NCBI GenBank assembly: GCA_046262015.1
Contig: JBHENN010000083.1
Coordinates: 1 to 62,444, forward strand
Length of the DNA stretch: 62,444 nt
DNA from: JBHENN01 sp046262015
GTDB lineage: Bacteria; Actinomycetota; CADDZG01; WHSQ01
Direction of reading: 5' to 3'
Part shown: piece after piece, positions 8,154 through 17,400 of the stretch
Layout: every line of letters starts with the position of its first letter
Numbering within the stretch: the stretch's first letter is position 1
Made by a program: the position numbers and the translations under genes
The notes under the pieces: model-generated
The model's input: only the letters and a program-made list of their open reading frames with translations
Told to the model about the DNA's origin: nothing
Database searches by the model: none

Positions 8154-8315
8154 CCGGGTGACCTGCATCGAACCGAGGCGACACTGACACCGGGTGCGCT
8201 CCTGAGCGGCTCATGGTCCAACTAGCGGCAGGAAACGGTCGAGCCGGTAGCATCTGCGACCGTCATTTCCAGTCCGTTTTCGGGCAGAACGTCAGGTCGT
8301 GCCTTGGAAGGGGAG

Positions 8316-8512
8316 CTATTCGCGCAAGAGATGGAAGCTCCACGCCGCGCTTTGACTCTCGAAGTCCGGCTGAGATGAGCAACCCTCCTCGTCGGCCGAG
8401 TACGCCTGCACGAGGATGTAGAGGTGATGTTCCGCCGGCGGGAGGGTGTACGGAAGCTGAACACCACCGCGTGCGCGGCGCAGTGCGGGAGCGTGGTGAC
8501 GAATCCGTACAC
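8316..8512 (-). pseudogene. Possible frameshifted remnant of a small protein
   Basis: In the 8136-8598 interval there is no intact convincing gene. Two overlapping reverse frames could be halves of one coding sequence: one reads VYGFVTTLPHCAAHAVVFSF (from about 8512) and the other continues QLPYTLPPAEHHLYILVQAY up to a stop at 8316 after WSFHLLRE. A shift near 8455 would join them into a protein of about 65 residues. I do not recognise a family. The two halves look protein-like, but this could be coincidence in GC-rich DNA. Confidence 0.2.
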
Positions 8513-8598
8513 CTGGCGAGCGCGACCCTTGCTGACGGGGATCTTCAGCGGCGGCGCACCCGGAACAGGCGCTCGGCAACGGTTCGCACGAACCCGCG

Positions 8599-9294
8599 TC
8601 AGATGAGTCGGTCCGGCGACCTACGCCCGACCTGGTGGAGCGTCAAGCCGACCGTAGCGATTGCGGCCACCGTCACCCCGCTCGCGAGGGCTCCGGCCGC
8701 CGCTTCGCTTGCGGTAGTCATCAGTATTCCAAGTGCGCCGATAGGTACTCCGACAGCGGCTCCGACGATGAGTGCGATTCGGATACGTGAAGGCTCAGGC
8801 CATTCCGTTGCCTCGTACGCCCAGATGACCGTCAAGACGGCCGGAACGATGCTTATCGCGGCGCCGTCCCGCGTCCAGCCCAGTAGCACCATCCACGCGA
8901 CGAGAACCGGAATGCCCAGCAGCAGAGTTAAGCCGAGCCTCATGGTGCGCGAGATTGCTGCGTCCGGAGGACGTTCGGCGAGATCTCCTACGTACTCGTA
9001 GGGGAACGTCGCCATGAATTCCGCACCTGGCTTGCGAACTGCCCAGACGACGATGCCAGCGAGACCAAGGGCGACGAACAAGATCGCATACGGCAACTGC
9101 TGCTCCAGTAACGCGATATAGGCGACAAGAACGGCAGTCAGGCCGAGCGGGCGACCGAGTTGTGAATACGCGCCTGGTCGCTTGATCTGCCCGGGTCCGA
9201 ACCGCGTCTTGCTACGAGGCGCGGGAACCCGCCACTCGAAACGGAACGTCTTCGGATCACGACCCCCCTTGCGTGCTGTCACTGAGGCAATCAT
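8599..9294 (-). CDS. Multi-pass membrane protein of unknown function
   Basis: 231 residues starting at ATG 9294. The first 40 residues are basic and polar and may be cytosolic; then come about six hydrophobic helices (GLTAVLVAYIALLEQQ, AILFVALGLAGIVVWAV, TLLLGIPVLVAWMVLLGW, ISIVPAVLTVIWAYEAT, IRIALIVGAAVGVPIGALGI and GALASGVTVAAIATVGL). It resembles no family that I can name. Its ATG overlaps the TGA of the upstream small gene (ATGA), making it the last member of a chain of overlapping reverse-strand membrane-protein genes between 8599 and 10054. The coupling suggests that the products work together. Confidence 0.6.
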   Translation of the reverse strand: MIASVTARKGGRDPKTFRFEWRVPAPRSKTRFGPGQIKRPGAYSQLGRPLGLTAVLVAYIALLEQQLPYAILFVALGLAGIVVWAVRKPGAEFMATFPYEYVGDLAERPPDAAISRTMRLGLTLLLGIPVLVAWMVLLGWTRDGAAISIVPAVLTVIWAYEATEWPEPSRIRIALIVGAAVGVPIGALGILMTTASEAAAGALASGVTVAAIATVGLTLHQVGRRSPDRLI

Positions 9295-9503
9295 CCCCCA
9301 TCGGAGGCGGTGCAGAGGGCATCAACGGCCTTCGGAGTACGCACGGTTGGCGCAGCGGCTGGCACCGGACCGCTCGGTGGACACGGGAAGACGCCCACCA
9401 GCCCGTTCGCTACCCCGGCTTGAACCGCGGCGTAGATCGCCGCGAGCGAGATCGCGCCGTGCGAGCCAGCCGCAGCGACCAGCCGCAGCGACCATAGCCA
9501 CAA
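9291..9503 (-). CDS. Small membrane protein, reframed by a 13-bp duplication
   Basis: A frame of 70 residues with a TTG start at 9503 and a stop that overlaps the next gene's ATG by 4 bp. It contains one hydrophobic helix (HGAISLAAIYAAVQAGVANG) and a Pro/Ala-rich tail. A perfect 13-bp tandem duplication (9467-9492) sits in its first codons. Removing one copy would put the ATG at 9495 in frame with the helix, giving a shorter protein beginning MVAAAGSHGAISLAAIY. The ancestral gene probably used that ATG; with two copies, only the TTG start reads the same frame. Whether it is still expressed is uncertain. Confidence 0.45.
   Translation of the reverse strand: MWLWSLRLVAAAGSHGAISLAAIYAAVQAGVANGLVGVFPCPPSGPVPAAAPTVRTPKAVDALCTASDGG
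9467..9492. repeat. Perfect 13-bp tandem duplication
   Basis: The unit CAGCCGCAGCGAC occurs at 9467-9479 and again at 9480-9492 with no mismatch. Thirteen is not a multiple of three, so the duplication changes the reading frame of the small reverse-strand gene that contains it. Such duplications arise by slippage. Confidence 0.9.
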
Positions 9504-9506
9504 CGC

Positions 9507-9668
9507 CTAGAGAAGCAACCCTGGCAACCCGATCGTGAGGTAACCCACGACGTTTAGCGGATGAAGACCGGCCGCAAAGTCGATGGCGACGTGTGCTGCG
9601 CTCGCAGCTATGGCACCTATGGAGAGAGGAAGCCATACCTTTCCAAGACGATCCTGATCCTGCCTCAA
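9507..9668 (-). CDS. Small membrane protein with TTG start
   Basis: A 53-residue frame starting at TTG 9668, whose first bases overlap the TGA of the upstream gene (TTGA). It encodes a basic start (RQDQDRLGK), then two hydrophobic stretches, LPLSIGAIAASAAHVAIDFA and LNVVGYLTIGLPGLLL. The same frame continues upstream to 10076, but there it is antiphase to the upstream gene and not coding. The next gene starts 3 bases after this stop. No family is recognised. The evidence is the hydrophobic pattern and the tight spacing. Confidence 0.45.
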   Translation of the reverse strand: MRQDQDRLGKVWLPLSIGAIAASAAHVAIDFAAGLHPLNVVGYLTIGLPGLLL

Positions 9669-10054
9669 GGACGCAACGTCACGTCCGTGGCTGCGTAGAT
9701 CAGGAGGACAGCAGCTGCGGAGAGGAGCCCCGTGAACAGGATGTCCTCGAACCAGTCGATCGTTTTCGGGTCGCGTTCGAGCAGAATCCTGGGGTTGTAA
9801 TAGACGATGGACGCGAGTATCGACCCTCCGGCGAACGCAAGGCCAATCCAGACGCTCCAGTCGTACCCGGCAAAGAGAAATGCGATGACCACGGCGGCGA
9901 TAGCGTAAAAGACGACATTGTTCTTGACGAAGCTGTCCATTGAATCGTGTCGCGATGTCCCCCTTTTCACGGTTGCGCGATAGAGCTCGTATAAGCACGA
10001 CATGACGAAGGCGGCCATGAGCACCCAAGCAGCTTGGCTTGTAAGGCTCCTCAT
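9665..10054 (-). CDS. Membrane protein of unknown function
   Basis: 129 residues from ATG 10054 with four likely transmembrane helices (AAWVLMAAFVMSCLYELY, NNVVFYAIAAVVIAFLFAGY, WIGLAFAGGSILASIVYY and FEDILFTGLLSAAAVLLIYA). A short basic loop (RATVKRGTSRHD) and an acidic loop (ERDPKTIDWFED) separate them. It heads the chain of overlapping reverse-strand genes down to 8599. No known family comes to mind. It lies 88 bases downstream of the DUF2269 gene on the same strand, so transcription could continue from there. Confidence 0.6.
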   Translation of the reverse strand: MRSLTSQAAWVLMAAFVMSCLYELYRATVKRGTSRHDSMDSFVKNNVVFYAIAAVVIAFLFAGYDWSVWIGLAFAGGSILASIVYYNPRILLERDPKTIDWFEDILFTGLLSAAAVLLIYAATDVTLRP

Positions 10055-10142
10055 GACGGTGCGCTCTGCCGGCCACGGCTGAGCGTGCGTGCGAAGGAGA
10101 ACTTAGTGATTAGGAGGATTCGACGACCTATCACGACTCTGA

Positions 10143-10604
10143 TCAGCTACCAGGCTTCACCGTCATGAGGAACAGCACCACCACGAGTATGAGCAGATCG
10201 ATGCGCGAGACGCTGTGCATCCGCTCCAGCGCTTTCTCGACATCCGCATCGATTCGACTGCTGGCATCGACCGCCACGGTGATCTTCTTCGCAAGAGGCT
10301 CGATCACACCGAACCCGATTGCGGTCGACAGGGCGATTCCGGCAAGACCGCCCACAATGAAGAGGTGGTCGAATCCCCAGTTGCCCTCGAACACCAGCCA
10401 AAGCCCGGCCACAAGAGTCAGCATGGACGCGGGTCCGAAATAGCGCTTGCCGAGAAAATCCGCCTCTTGCAGAAGGGAGCGGATGCGAGCGGAGTCCTTG
10501 GATGCTTGTGCCCGGCGCGCCACGACGTGGAACAGGATGGCTCCGCCGATCCATGTGGCCGCGAACAACACGTGCGCGAACAAGAGCGTTCCGTACAGGG
10601 TCAT
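10143..10604 (-). CDS. DUF2269 family integral membrane protein
   Basis: 153 residues from ATG 10604. The first helix carries LLFAHVLFAATWIGGAILFH, with the His, Trp and Gly-Gly pattern of DUF2269, followed by three more helices (ASMLTLVAGLWLVFEG, LFIVGGLAGIALSTAIGFG, and the C-terminal IDLLILVVVLFLMTV). Such proteins are small four-helix membrane proteins that may bind haem through the conserved histidines; the physiological role is not established. It is divergent from the LuxR-type gene at 10780, with about 175 bases between them. This window has a second, more distant relative at 4974-5525. Confidence 0.8.
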   Translation of the reverse strand: MTLYGTLLFAHVLFAATWIGGAILFHVVARRAQASKDSARIRSLLQEADFLGKRYFGPASMLTLVAGLWLVFEGNWGFDHLFIVGGLAGIALSTAIGFGVIEPLAKKITVAVDASSRIDADVEKALERMHSVSRIDLLILVVVLFLMTVKPGS

Positions 10605-10779
10605 GGATCTAGACGCCGAACCGGGATACCACAGCTCGCTCCCTGCTCATTGGTCAGCCTTCTGCCACGCGGCGCAATGGCCCTCGTGATGTGACGTTAG
10701 CGTTGCAGGTGACCCCTCTCAATCCCAGAAACCTGGGAAATTTCCGCCTCGCGAAGCGAAGGACTAAGCTGAGCTCCGC

Positions 10780-11883
10780 ATGGATGCCGAAGTGGCGGCG
10801 CGGGTCAGGCTCGACCTCGCCAGGATCGCTCACAACGGGCAGGACTGGGTCAGCATGACGGCCGAAATGGGCGCGGCTCTGAGCAAGGTGATCCCATTCG
10901 ACTTCCACGCGTGGCACCCTCTCGATCCGGCCACTCTCATCATGACGGGGGTTGCGGCTCGTGAAACCACCGATGACACCACCTTGAACGATCCCGATAG
11001 CTGCAGGTGGCTCGCCCACTGCGAGTACGCGATCGACGACGTGATCCAGTGGGAAGCTCTCGCCAAACGATCCCGCCCAAGCGGAATCCTGAGTCACGCG
11101 ACGAAGGGCAAACCGGAGACAAGCCCTCGCTACCGCCAGATGCTCAAACCTGCGGGGTTCGAAGGAGAGCTCCGAGCGGTTTTCGTAAGTGATCGGATGT
11201 GCTGGGCAGCACTCAGTCTGTGCCGGACTCCAACAAAGTCCGACTTTGACACAAGAGACGCTGATTTTGTGGCGACGGCATCTCGTCAAGTGGCAGATGG
11301 ATTTCGAAGATCCGTGTTGTTCGGTCAGAAGATGTTCGAAGATGCGACCCGTAGCCCGGCAATGATCGTCATAGATCGCCATGGTGAGGTGGAAGCGGCA
11401 ACGCCCAGTGCGCTGTCATGGCTGGATGACCTCATTGAAGCTCGGCCACACCCGGGTCCGTTGCCCGTTCCGATCGAAGCAGTCGCCCTTCGTGCCCGAT
11501 ACTCGGGGACCGAAAGACTTTCCGCTGATTCATCGGCGCGTGCCCGAGTTCGTACCCGGTCCGGCCGCTGGGTGACCCTCTACGGCGTGCGGCTCCAAGA
11601 CGCGACCGATTCGGGCCGTATCGGCATCGTCATTGAGCCCACAACGCCTCTCGAGCTAGCGCCGTTCGTCCTTTCAGCCTATGGACTGACGAAGCGGGAA
11701 CGTCAGGTGGCGCGGCACGTTATTTCCGGGATGTCGACGCGGCAGATCAGCCACCAATTGAGCATTTCACTTCACACTGTTCAAGATCACTTGAAGGCGA
11801 TCTTTCGGAAGGTCGGTGTCAGTAGCCGCCGCGATCTAGTGGCGAAGGTGTTCTTCGAGGACTATCGACCGCTCATTCAGTAG
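10780..11883 (+). CDS. LuxR-type transcriptional regulator with N-terminal sensory region
   Basis: 367 residues from ATG 10780. The C-terminal 60 residues are a LuxR/NarL helix-turn-helix: LTKRERQVARHVISGMSTRQ, ISHQLSISLHTVQDHLKAIF, then VGVSSRRDLVAKV. The N-terminal 280 residues show no receiver-domain Asp/Lys signature; they look like a GAF-like region followed by a PAS-like segment (MIVIDRHGEVEAATPSALSW). It is therefore a stand-alone one-component regulator that senses a ligand, not a two-component response regulator. I recall similar GAF-LuxR proteins as common orphans in actinobacteria. It is divergent from the DUF2269 gene, a likely target. Confidence 0.85.
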   Translation: MDAEVAARVRLDLARIAHNGQDWVSMTAEMGAALSKVIPFDFHAWHPLDPATLIMTGVAARETTDDTTLNDPDSCRWLAHCEYAIDDVIQWEALAKRSRPSGILSHATKGKPETSPRYRQMLKPAGFEGELRAVFVSDRMCWAALSLCRTPTKSDFDTRDADFVATASRQVADGFRRSVLFGQKMFEDATRSPAMIVIDRHGEVEAATPSALSWLDDLIEARPHPGPLPVPIEAVALRARYSGTERLSADSSARARVRTRSGRWVTLYGVRLQDATDSGRIGIVIEPTTPLELAPFVLSAYGLTKRERQVARHVISGMSTRQISHQLSISLHTVQDHLKAIFRKVGVSSRRDLVAKVFFEDYRPLIQ

Positions 11884-12079
11884 AAGAACACTTCTGCCCT
11901 GCTGCACCTCGTCATCTGCTCTGAGATACGGGGCAGGGGGGCGCCGGTGGTCGTGTGCCAAGGCCCCCGGCACCTGCACGAGGACGAGGACAACTGCTGC
12001 GATCACAAGGCGGTGGCGTGGTGCAGACGGCTGTGAAGTGGAGACTTCGCGACGGTTCAGGGCGTAGGCCCGGCGTAGG

Positions 12080-12853
12080 TCAGCTCTCCTCGAGCCGTTT
12101 GTCCCACTCGATCACCAGGCTGCTCGAGTCCAGCGGGTCGATCTTCACCGGCAGCCGGGCTCCTACCTGGATCCGGGACATGTAGGCCTGCGGGACGAAC
12201 TCTTTGTGCACGACCGGGAAAAGCGGTTGATCGTCATCGTAGATCGTAAGCGTGAGCTTCAGCATCGGGTTGTCGTTGAGGGTGGTCCCCGTCTGCTCTA
12301 CGTCGGTGATCTCGGCGATCGCCGGGGTTCCTGTCTCGAGGATCCGGTCGCTTCGCGCTGCTCGGGCGGCCACGCGTCGCGCCCCAACCACCAGAGCCAG
12401 TCCGACCGAGCCCAGGATGCCGGCGGTCAACCACTGCTCTGCCCATGCGAACGCCCCGGCGAGCCCGATCTCGAGGATGCCGACCCAGGTCAGGGTCCGA
12501 CCTACGCCGGTTAGGACGGGGCGGGCGTGGCGCGCCTTGGGTTCGAACGTCGGAGGTCGTCCGCTCCGACCCCAGATGCGGAGCAGGATCGCGGCCACGA
12601 AGCCGAACGTGCAGATGAAGACCATGGCGAAGAGTGGGACGGGGAACGTCCAGCCGCGTAGACGGTCGAACTCCTCGAGGCAGCCGTCCCCCGAGCATTC
12701 CCAGTCCCCGCCCGCGAACGTGTAGCGAAGGGAGATCACCATGCCGACGAAGAAGATGGGGATGAGGATGGTCCCGACATACTCGGCCACGACGCTCGAT
12801 GTCTTGCGGACGGGAGGAAGCAGCGGCCGGAGCTGGTGGTCGTCGAGAGTCAC
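12080..12853 (-). CDS. Membrane protein with C-terminal soluble beta domain (unknown function)
   Basis: 257 residues from ATG 12853. Helices lie near residues 22-45 (VAEYVGTILIPIFFVGMVIS), 70-95 (FPVPLFAMVFICTFGFVAAI), 118-135 and 142-160. The last 90 residues are soluble: ETGTPAIAEITDVEQTGTTL, then NPMLKLTLTIYDDD, and VGARLPVKIDPLDSSSLVIEW. That pattern resembles DUF3592-like domains, in which a small beta domain follows membrane helices. Two Cys residues lie in an outside loop (ECSGDGC). It is divergent from the second subtilase gene and its start region precedes that gene's leader. The family link is weak. Confidence 0.6.
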   Translation of the reverse strand: MTLDDHQLRPLLPPVRKTSSVVAEYVGTILIPIFFVGMVISLRYTFAGGDWECSGDGCLEEFDRLRGWTFPVPLFAMVFICTFGFVAAILLRIWGRSGRPPTFEPKARHARPVLTGVGRTLTWVGILEIGLAGAFAWAEQWLTAGILGSVGLALVVGARRVAARAARSDRILETGTPAIAEITDVEQTGTTLNDNPMLKLTLTIYDDDQPLFPVVHKEFVPQAYMSRIQVGARLPVKIDPLDSSSLVIEWDKRLEES

Positions 12854-12970
12854 TCCCCGAGCCTAGAACAGGCCTTCCCTGTTGCCCTGGACCTCCGTTC
12901 GTTCCTGGACCGTCGAGCAGGTGAGACCTCCTTCTCTGTCGAATCGAACGGTGAGAAGGATGACCGTCGG

Positions 12971-14419
12971 ATGGGAGGCCCGTTGGGGGCGCTGAGAGCT
13001 GGAGCAGTGGCCGTCGCCGCGCTGGCCATCGCGGCCAATGGCGCATGGGCCGGGTCGGACACGACTCCCCGCCGGACCCCGGATCGCGGCTCCGGAGCGA
13101 GTGCAGTGGTCGCCATCATGGACAGCGGCATCAACCCCTATCACACGACGTTCCAGGACGACTCGCCGCTCGCTCGCAAGCATCCGTCGACGTACATATC
13201 CGGCTATCCCAAGGACGCGATCGCGCTCCGGCTGAGCCTCGATGAGGAGACGTACTGGGAGGCCGTGAAGAAGGACTGCGAGCGGGTGTGGGACAAGATC
13301 GAGCCCGGCAAGCTCTACTGGTTCCCCGGCACCAAGATCATCGGCGCCGTGACCTTCTCGCCTCAGATCGAGATCGACTGCAAGGAAGCCAAACCGAGCG
13401 AGAACGTCGACGGCCGCATCATCGACGCGGGGGGCCACGGGACGATGACCGCATCGCGCGCCGCGTCGAACGAATACGGAGCTTGCACCGAATGCCGCAT
13501 CGTCGCCGTGCAGTTCTCGCTGAGCGGATTCAACAAGGACGATGCGATCGACGCGATCAGGTGGGGAGCCAAGAACTCGGATTGGATCGATCTGCAGTCC
13601 AACTCATGGGGACCCATCGCACCCTTGTGGGAGCCCACGGGGCAAGGACAGCTCATGACTGCGAACCCCCAACTTGTGCGTGCCGTAGAGGACGTGTCGC
13701 GCAGGCACCTCGCCTTCTGGGCCTCCGGTAACGGGGCGCTGTTCCGATGGGGAGCGCTGGGCCATCCCACCCCGATCACACCTCATCTGACGCCTTCGGC
13801 GATCATGGTCGGCGGTCACGATTCCGGCTACGTCGCGTCGTGGCCGGGTTTCCCCCCTCATATCGTCTCGGACGCGTGCAACTGCTGGGCGGCCTACCAT
13901 CAGGAGAAGGCGAAGTCGGCCGCCACCGTAGGCAGTGGGACGTCCTCCGCGACTCCGTTCGCGGCGGGGGGAGCGGCGCGGATCTTGCTCGAAGCGCGTC
14001 GCATCCTGGACGATCCCTCCACCGGCGTGTCCGGCGGGGTCGTTGCGCGCGGGCGCAAGGGCGTTGTGGCCAGAGGGCCGCTCGCGGACGGGAAGCTGAC
14101 GCTCGAGGAGTGGAAGCGGCTGGTGTTCGTCTCCGCCACGCCACGCCCGAAGGCGCAGCGCGAAGACGGCCCGCCGTGCGGTGTGGTCGACGGGTTGGTC
14201 TTGTACTCCGCGACACCGGTGAAGTGGAGCGACGTCCCGCCCCAGTATCCCGAGTACCTACACATCGGTTACGGCGCGGTCGATCATCCCGCGGTAGCGC
14301 GCGCCGTCAAGATCCTCGAGGGGACGATCCAACCGCCGGACCGCTCCGCGACCGACGCCTATTTCGAACGGGATCGGAGCATCCGGGAGACGACGTACGG
14401 AGCGTGGTCGAGACCCTGA
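12971..14419 (+). CDS. Secreted subtilisin-like serine protease with large Asp-His insertion
   Basis: The frame opens at 12836, but ATG 12971 is preferred: AGAAGGA lies upstream and the product then begins with a signal peptide (LRAGAVAVAALAIAANGAWA). This gives 482 residues. The triad is Asp51 (IMDSGINPYH), His156 (GGHGTMTASR) and Ser325 (GSGTSSATPFAAGG). The gap of about 105 residues between Asp and His is far longer than the usual 30-50 and contains a Trp/Lys/Glu-rich insert with Cys residues. The His motif reads HGTMTA where HGTHVA is usual. There is almost no propeptide before Asp51, so folding may not need an inhibitor-type prodomain. It should be exported; the substrate is unknown. Confidence 0.88.
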   Translation: MGGPLGALRAGAVAVAALAIAANGAWAGSDTTPRRTPDRGSGASAVVAIMDSGINPYHTTFQDDSPLARKHPSTYISGYPKDAIALRLSLDEETYWEAVKKDCERVWDKIEPGKLYWFPGTKIIGAVTFSPQIEIDCKEAKPSENVDGRIIDAGGHGTMTASRAASNEYGACTECRIVAVQFSLSGFNKDDAIDAIRWGAKNSDWIDLQSNSWGPIAPLWEPTGQGQLMTANPQLVRAVEDVSRRHLAFWASGNGALFRWGALGHPTPITPHLTPSAIMVGGHDSGYVASWPGFPPHIVSDACNCWAAYHQEKAKSAATVGSGTSSATPFAAGGAARILLEARRILDDPSTGVSGGVVARGRKGVVARGPLADGKLTLEEWKRLVFVSATPRPKAQREDGPPCGVVDGLVLYSATPVKWSDVPPQYPEYLHIGYGAVDHPAVARAVKILEGTIQPPDRSATDAYFERDRSIRETTYGAWSRP

Positions 14420-14493
14420 CGACGCTCGGTGCCGACGTGTCTACAGGGGTAGCGGTAGCTACACCCTCCAGATGCAGCGGCCCTAGCGTTCGG

Positions 14494-17400
14494 CTAACGA
14501 GAGGGCGCGCCGGGGAAGGGGGCGGCCTCCACGCCGATCTCGTCCATGAGCGCGGAGTAGAGACGGTAACGCCGTCTGGCTTCGCCGTGACGGCGGGCGT
14601 TGAGGAGCGCGGTCATGAGCGATATGTGGGCTTGCTCGTCGTAAGGATCGTGCTCTAGCAGACGCAAACAGAAGCGCGCCGCCGACTCGTGATCCTTTTG
14701 GGCCGCAGCGGCCTCCGCCAGCGTGCGCACGACCGCGACATAAGCCGCGCGCGCCTCCTCGCGTAGAGCCACCGCCCAGTCCTCGTATGCGTCCTCCTCG
14801 AGGAAGTCTCCGGCGTAGATCGACTCCGCTTCTCTCAGCCGGGGGGTCGCCTCGTGCAACCGCCCCTCCGCCCACAGCGCGAGACCGGACGACGCCTCTT
14901 CGAGGAAATCCACGACGTCCACGCGCAGGTGATCGAGCCGGAGGCCGACGGTCGACTTCTCCGCGGTGACGAAGCGTTCCGGCTCATAACCGCGCTCGGG
15001 GTCGAGGACCGTCCGGACCGTCGTGAGCGCGACCGACAACCGATTGCCGAGTCTGTCCGGGTCTTCCTCGGGCCACAACGCTTCCATGAGAACCTCGCGC
15101 GCTGCCGGCCGCCCCTTACGAGCCACGAGCATCTTGAGGAGATCGCGGGCTTTCTTCGAGCGCCATTCGGTCATCGGGACGGGCTGTCCGTTGCGCAGGA
15201 CCCTGAACCCACCGAGGGATTCGATCGCCACGGAGGTCTCGGAGGCGTCGGTCGATCCGAGCCAGCTTGTAGCGAAGGCTAAGACACCGCGCGCGCCGAG
15301 GGTGTGCAGCCGCGCGCTGGCTTCCCTGGCGAGCGCGCGCCCGGCAGCGCCGCCGAGCAAGCCGGCGAGCCACAGCTCGGCGCGCGCCTGGCCGATCGGG
15401 TGCCCGATGTCCTTCCACAGAGCAACCGCCTCCTCGAGACGGGGCAGTTCGAGGGACGGGACGTCGGCCGATAGTGCCCGGAGCTCGAGCGCTTCGGCCA
15501 TCCCTGCCCGGTTCCGGCGCGCCCTGGCGTCAGCTTCGGATCGCGCCGACAGATGGGCCGCGGTCGCCCGATCTTCAGCGACCAAAGCCACCCATGACCC
15601 GGCATTGAGGGCCTCGACGTGTCCCATGCCCGGCCCGAATGCGATCGCACGCTCGGCGTAGCCCCTGGCCAGGTCGGGCTCGTCCTTGGCGAGGACGCGC
15701 GCCAAGCCGGCGAGCGAGGGCACGAGGCCCTGCAGATCGCGTGATCCCTCGGTCAGCCGGATGGCCTCCTCGTAGCAGGAGCGCGCCAAAGTTAGGTCAC
15801 CGCGTGTGCGGTAGACGTCACCGAGGTTTCGGAGCGGGTAGACGACGTTCAGTGATTCGATGCGTTGGTAGATCGACCGCGCCATCTCCAGGTCCGCCAG
15901 CGCCTCCTCGAGGCGTCCGAGGTGCGAGAGAGCCTCGGCTCGGTTGGTCAAGGCGAGTCCGTGGAAGGCCGCGTAACCGGCGAGCTCGGCCAGCTGGATC
16001 GCACTTCCGAGCTCGGCCAGGGCCTCTTGGTAAGAGCCTTCCTCTATGAATTGCGATCCGTGGTTGGTCCTGATGCGGATGATCTGCAGCGAGTCGTGCG
16101 CGCGTTCTGCGGCGTCGAGCGCGCGTAGGTAGTGCGCGTCGCTGGCTCTGCGATCTCCGGCGAGGGCCGCGACCATGGCTAGGGCCGTGTGTGCAGCCGC
16201 CAGCGCACCGCCGTCTCCCGCCAGCGCGGCGGCCTCTGCCGACGCCAGCGCGGCCGCGCGACACGCGTCCGCTTCTCCTAGCAGCCAGTAGGCGCCGGCC
16301 TTCCATGCGACGAGCAAAGCTTCGGACGCGACGTCCTCGCCGTCCATGCGTCCTCGGTCGTACGCGGCGAGCGCGGTTCGAGGGTCCCCCTTGAGGTGGT
16401 GGATCATGCCGATGCGCCAGGCGAGCCGGGCGTCGAGGTCGCCTTGGTCTCTCGCCACCTCCTCGTAGCGGGCCAGCGCTGCCTCCCAGTCGCCCCGAAG
16501 GTGACGGGTCTCGCCGTCGAGTTGGCGGACCCGGGAGTCGCGCAGCTCGTCGGGGAGCAGGTCGATCGCGTCGCTCAGCACCTGGAGGGCTCCGGAGCGC
16601 AGCACCGCTTCGCCACTGCGCGACAGGAACTCCGCCAGGGCCTGGGTATCGCCGAGGGCTACGAGCGCCCCGAGCGCGTCCGCGAGGTAGCCGCGTGACT
16701 CGAACCACGCGGCGGCATCCTTGCGGAGGGCGGCCTGATCGGGCGGGGCCAACGGCGATCGCTCCAGGATCAGGTCGCGTACCAGACCCGTGACCGCGTA
16801 CCAGCCCCATTCACGCGTCAGGGGCTCGAGGAACAGACCCCGGCGCTGGAGGGAGTCCACGATCTCGGTCGCATGAGCGATGCCCAGCTGCTCACAGAGC
16901 TCCGGCGTGAAGCGGTGCAGGCATGCGACCTTGCTCAAGAGATCCCTCACCTCGGGAGGCTCCACGTCGAGGACCTCCTGCGCTAGGAAGGTCAGTAGCG
17001 GCTTCTTGTCTCGGCGCAACGCCTCGAACCGTCCGGCGCGCTCGTCGGGGTCCGCTCCCCGCAGGAACTCGGTGGCCAGCCGCACGGCCCCCGGCCAGCC
17101 ACCGGTGAGCTCACACAGCGGATCGGCGATCTCAGGATGGGGCGCTCCGACGGCGGAGGCGAAGAGCTCGGCGACCTCGTCCCGGCTGAAGGCCAGATCG
17201 GACGCATCGAGCTCCAGGACCTGGCCGCGTCCTCGCATCCTCTCGATCCCGAAGGGCACCTCACGGCGCGAGGCGAGGATGAGATGGAGGCGCGCCGGGG
17301 CTTGACGGCAGAGCTCTTCCAGCAGAGCGACCCCGGCGCCGGCGTCCTGCAGCTCGTGCAGATCGTCGATGACGAACGCGAGATCGCGCCGGAGATGCTC

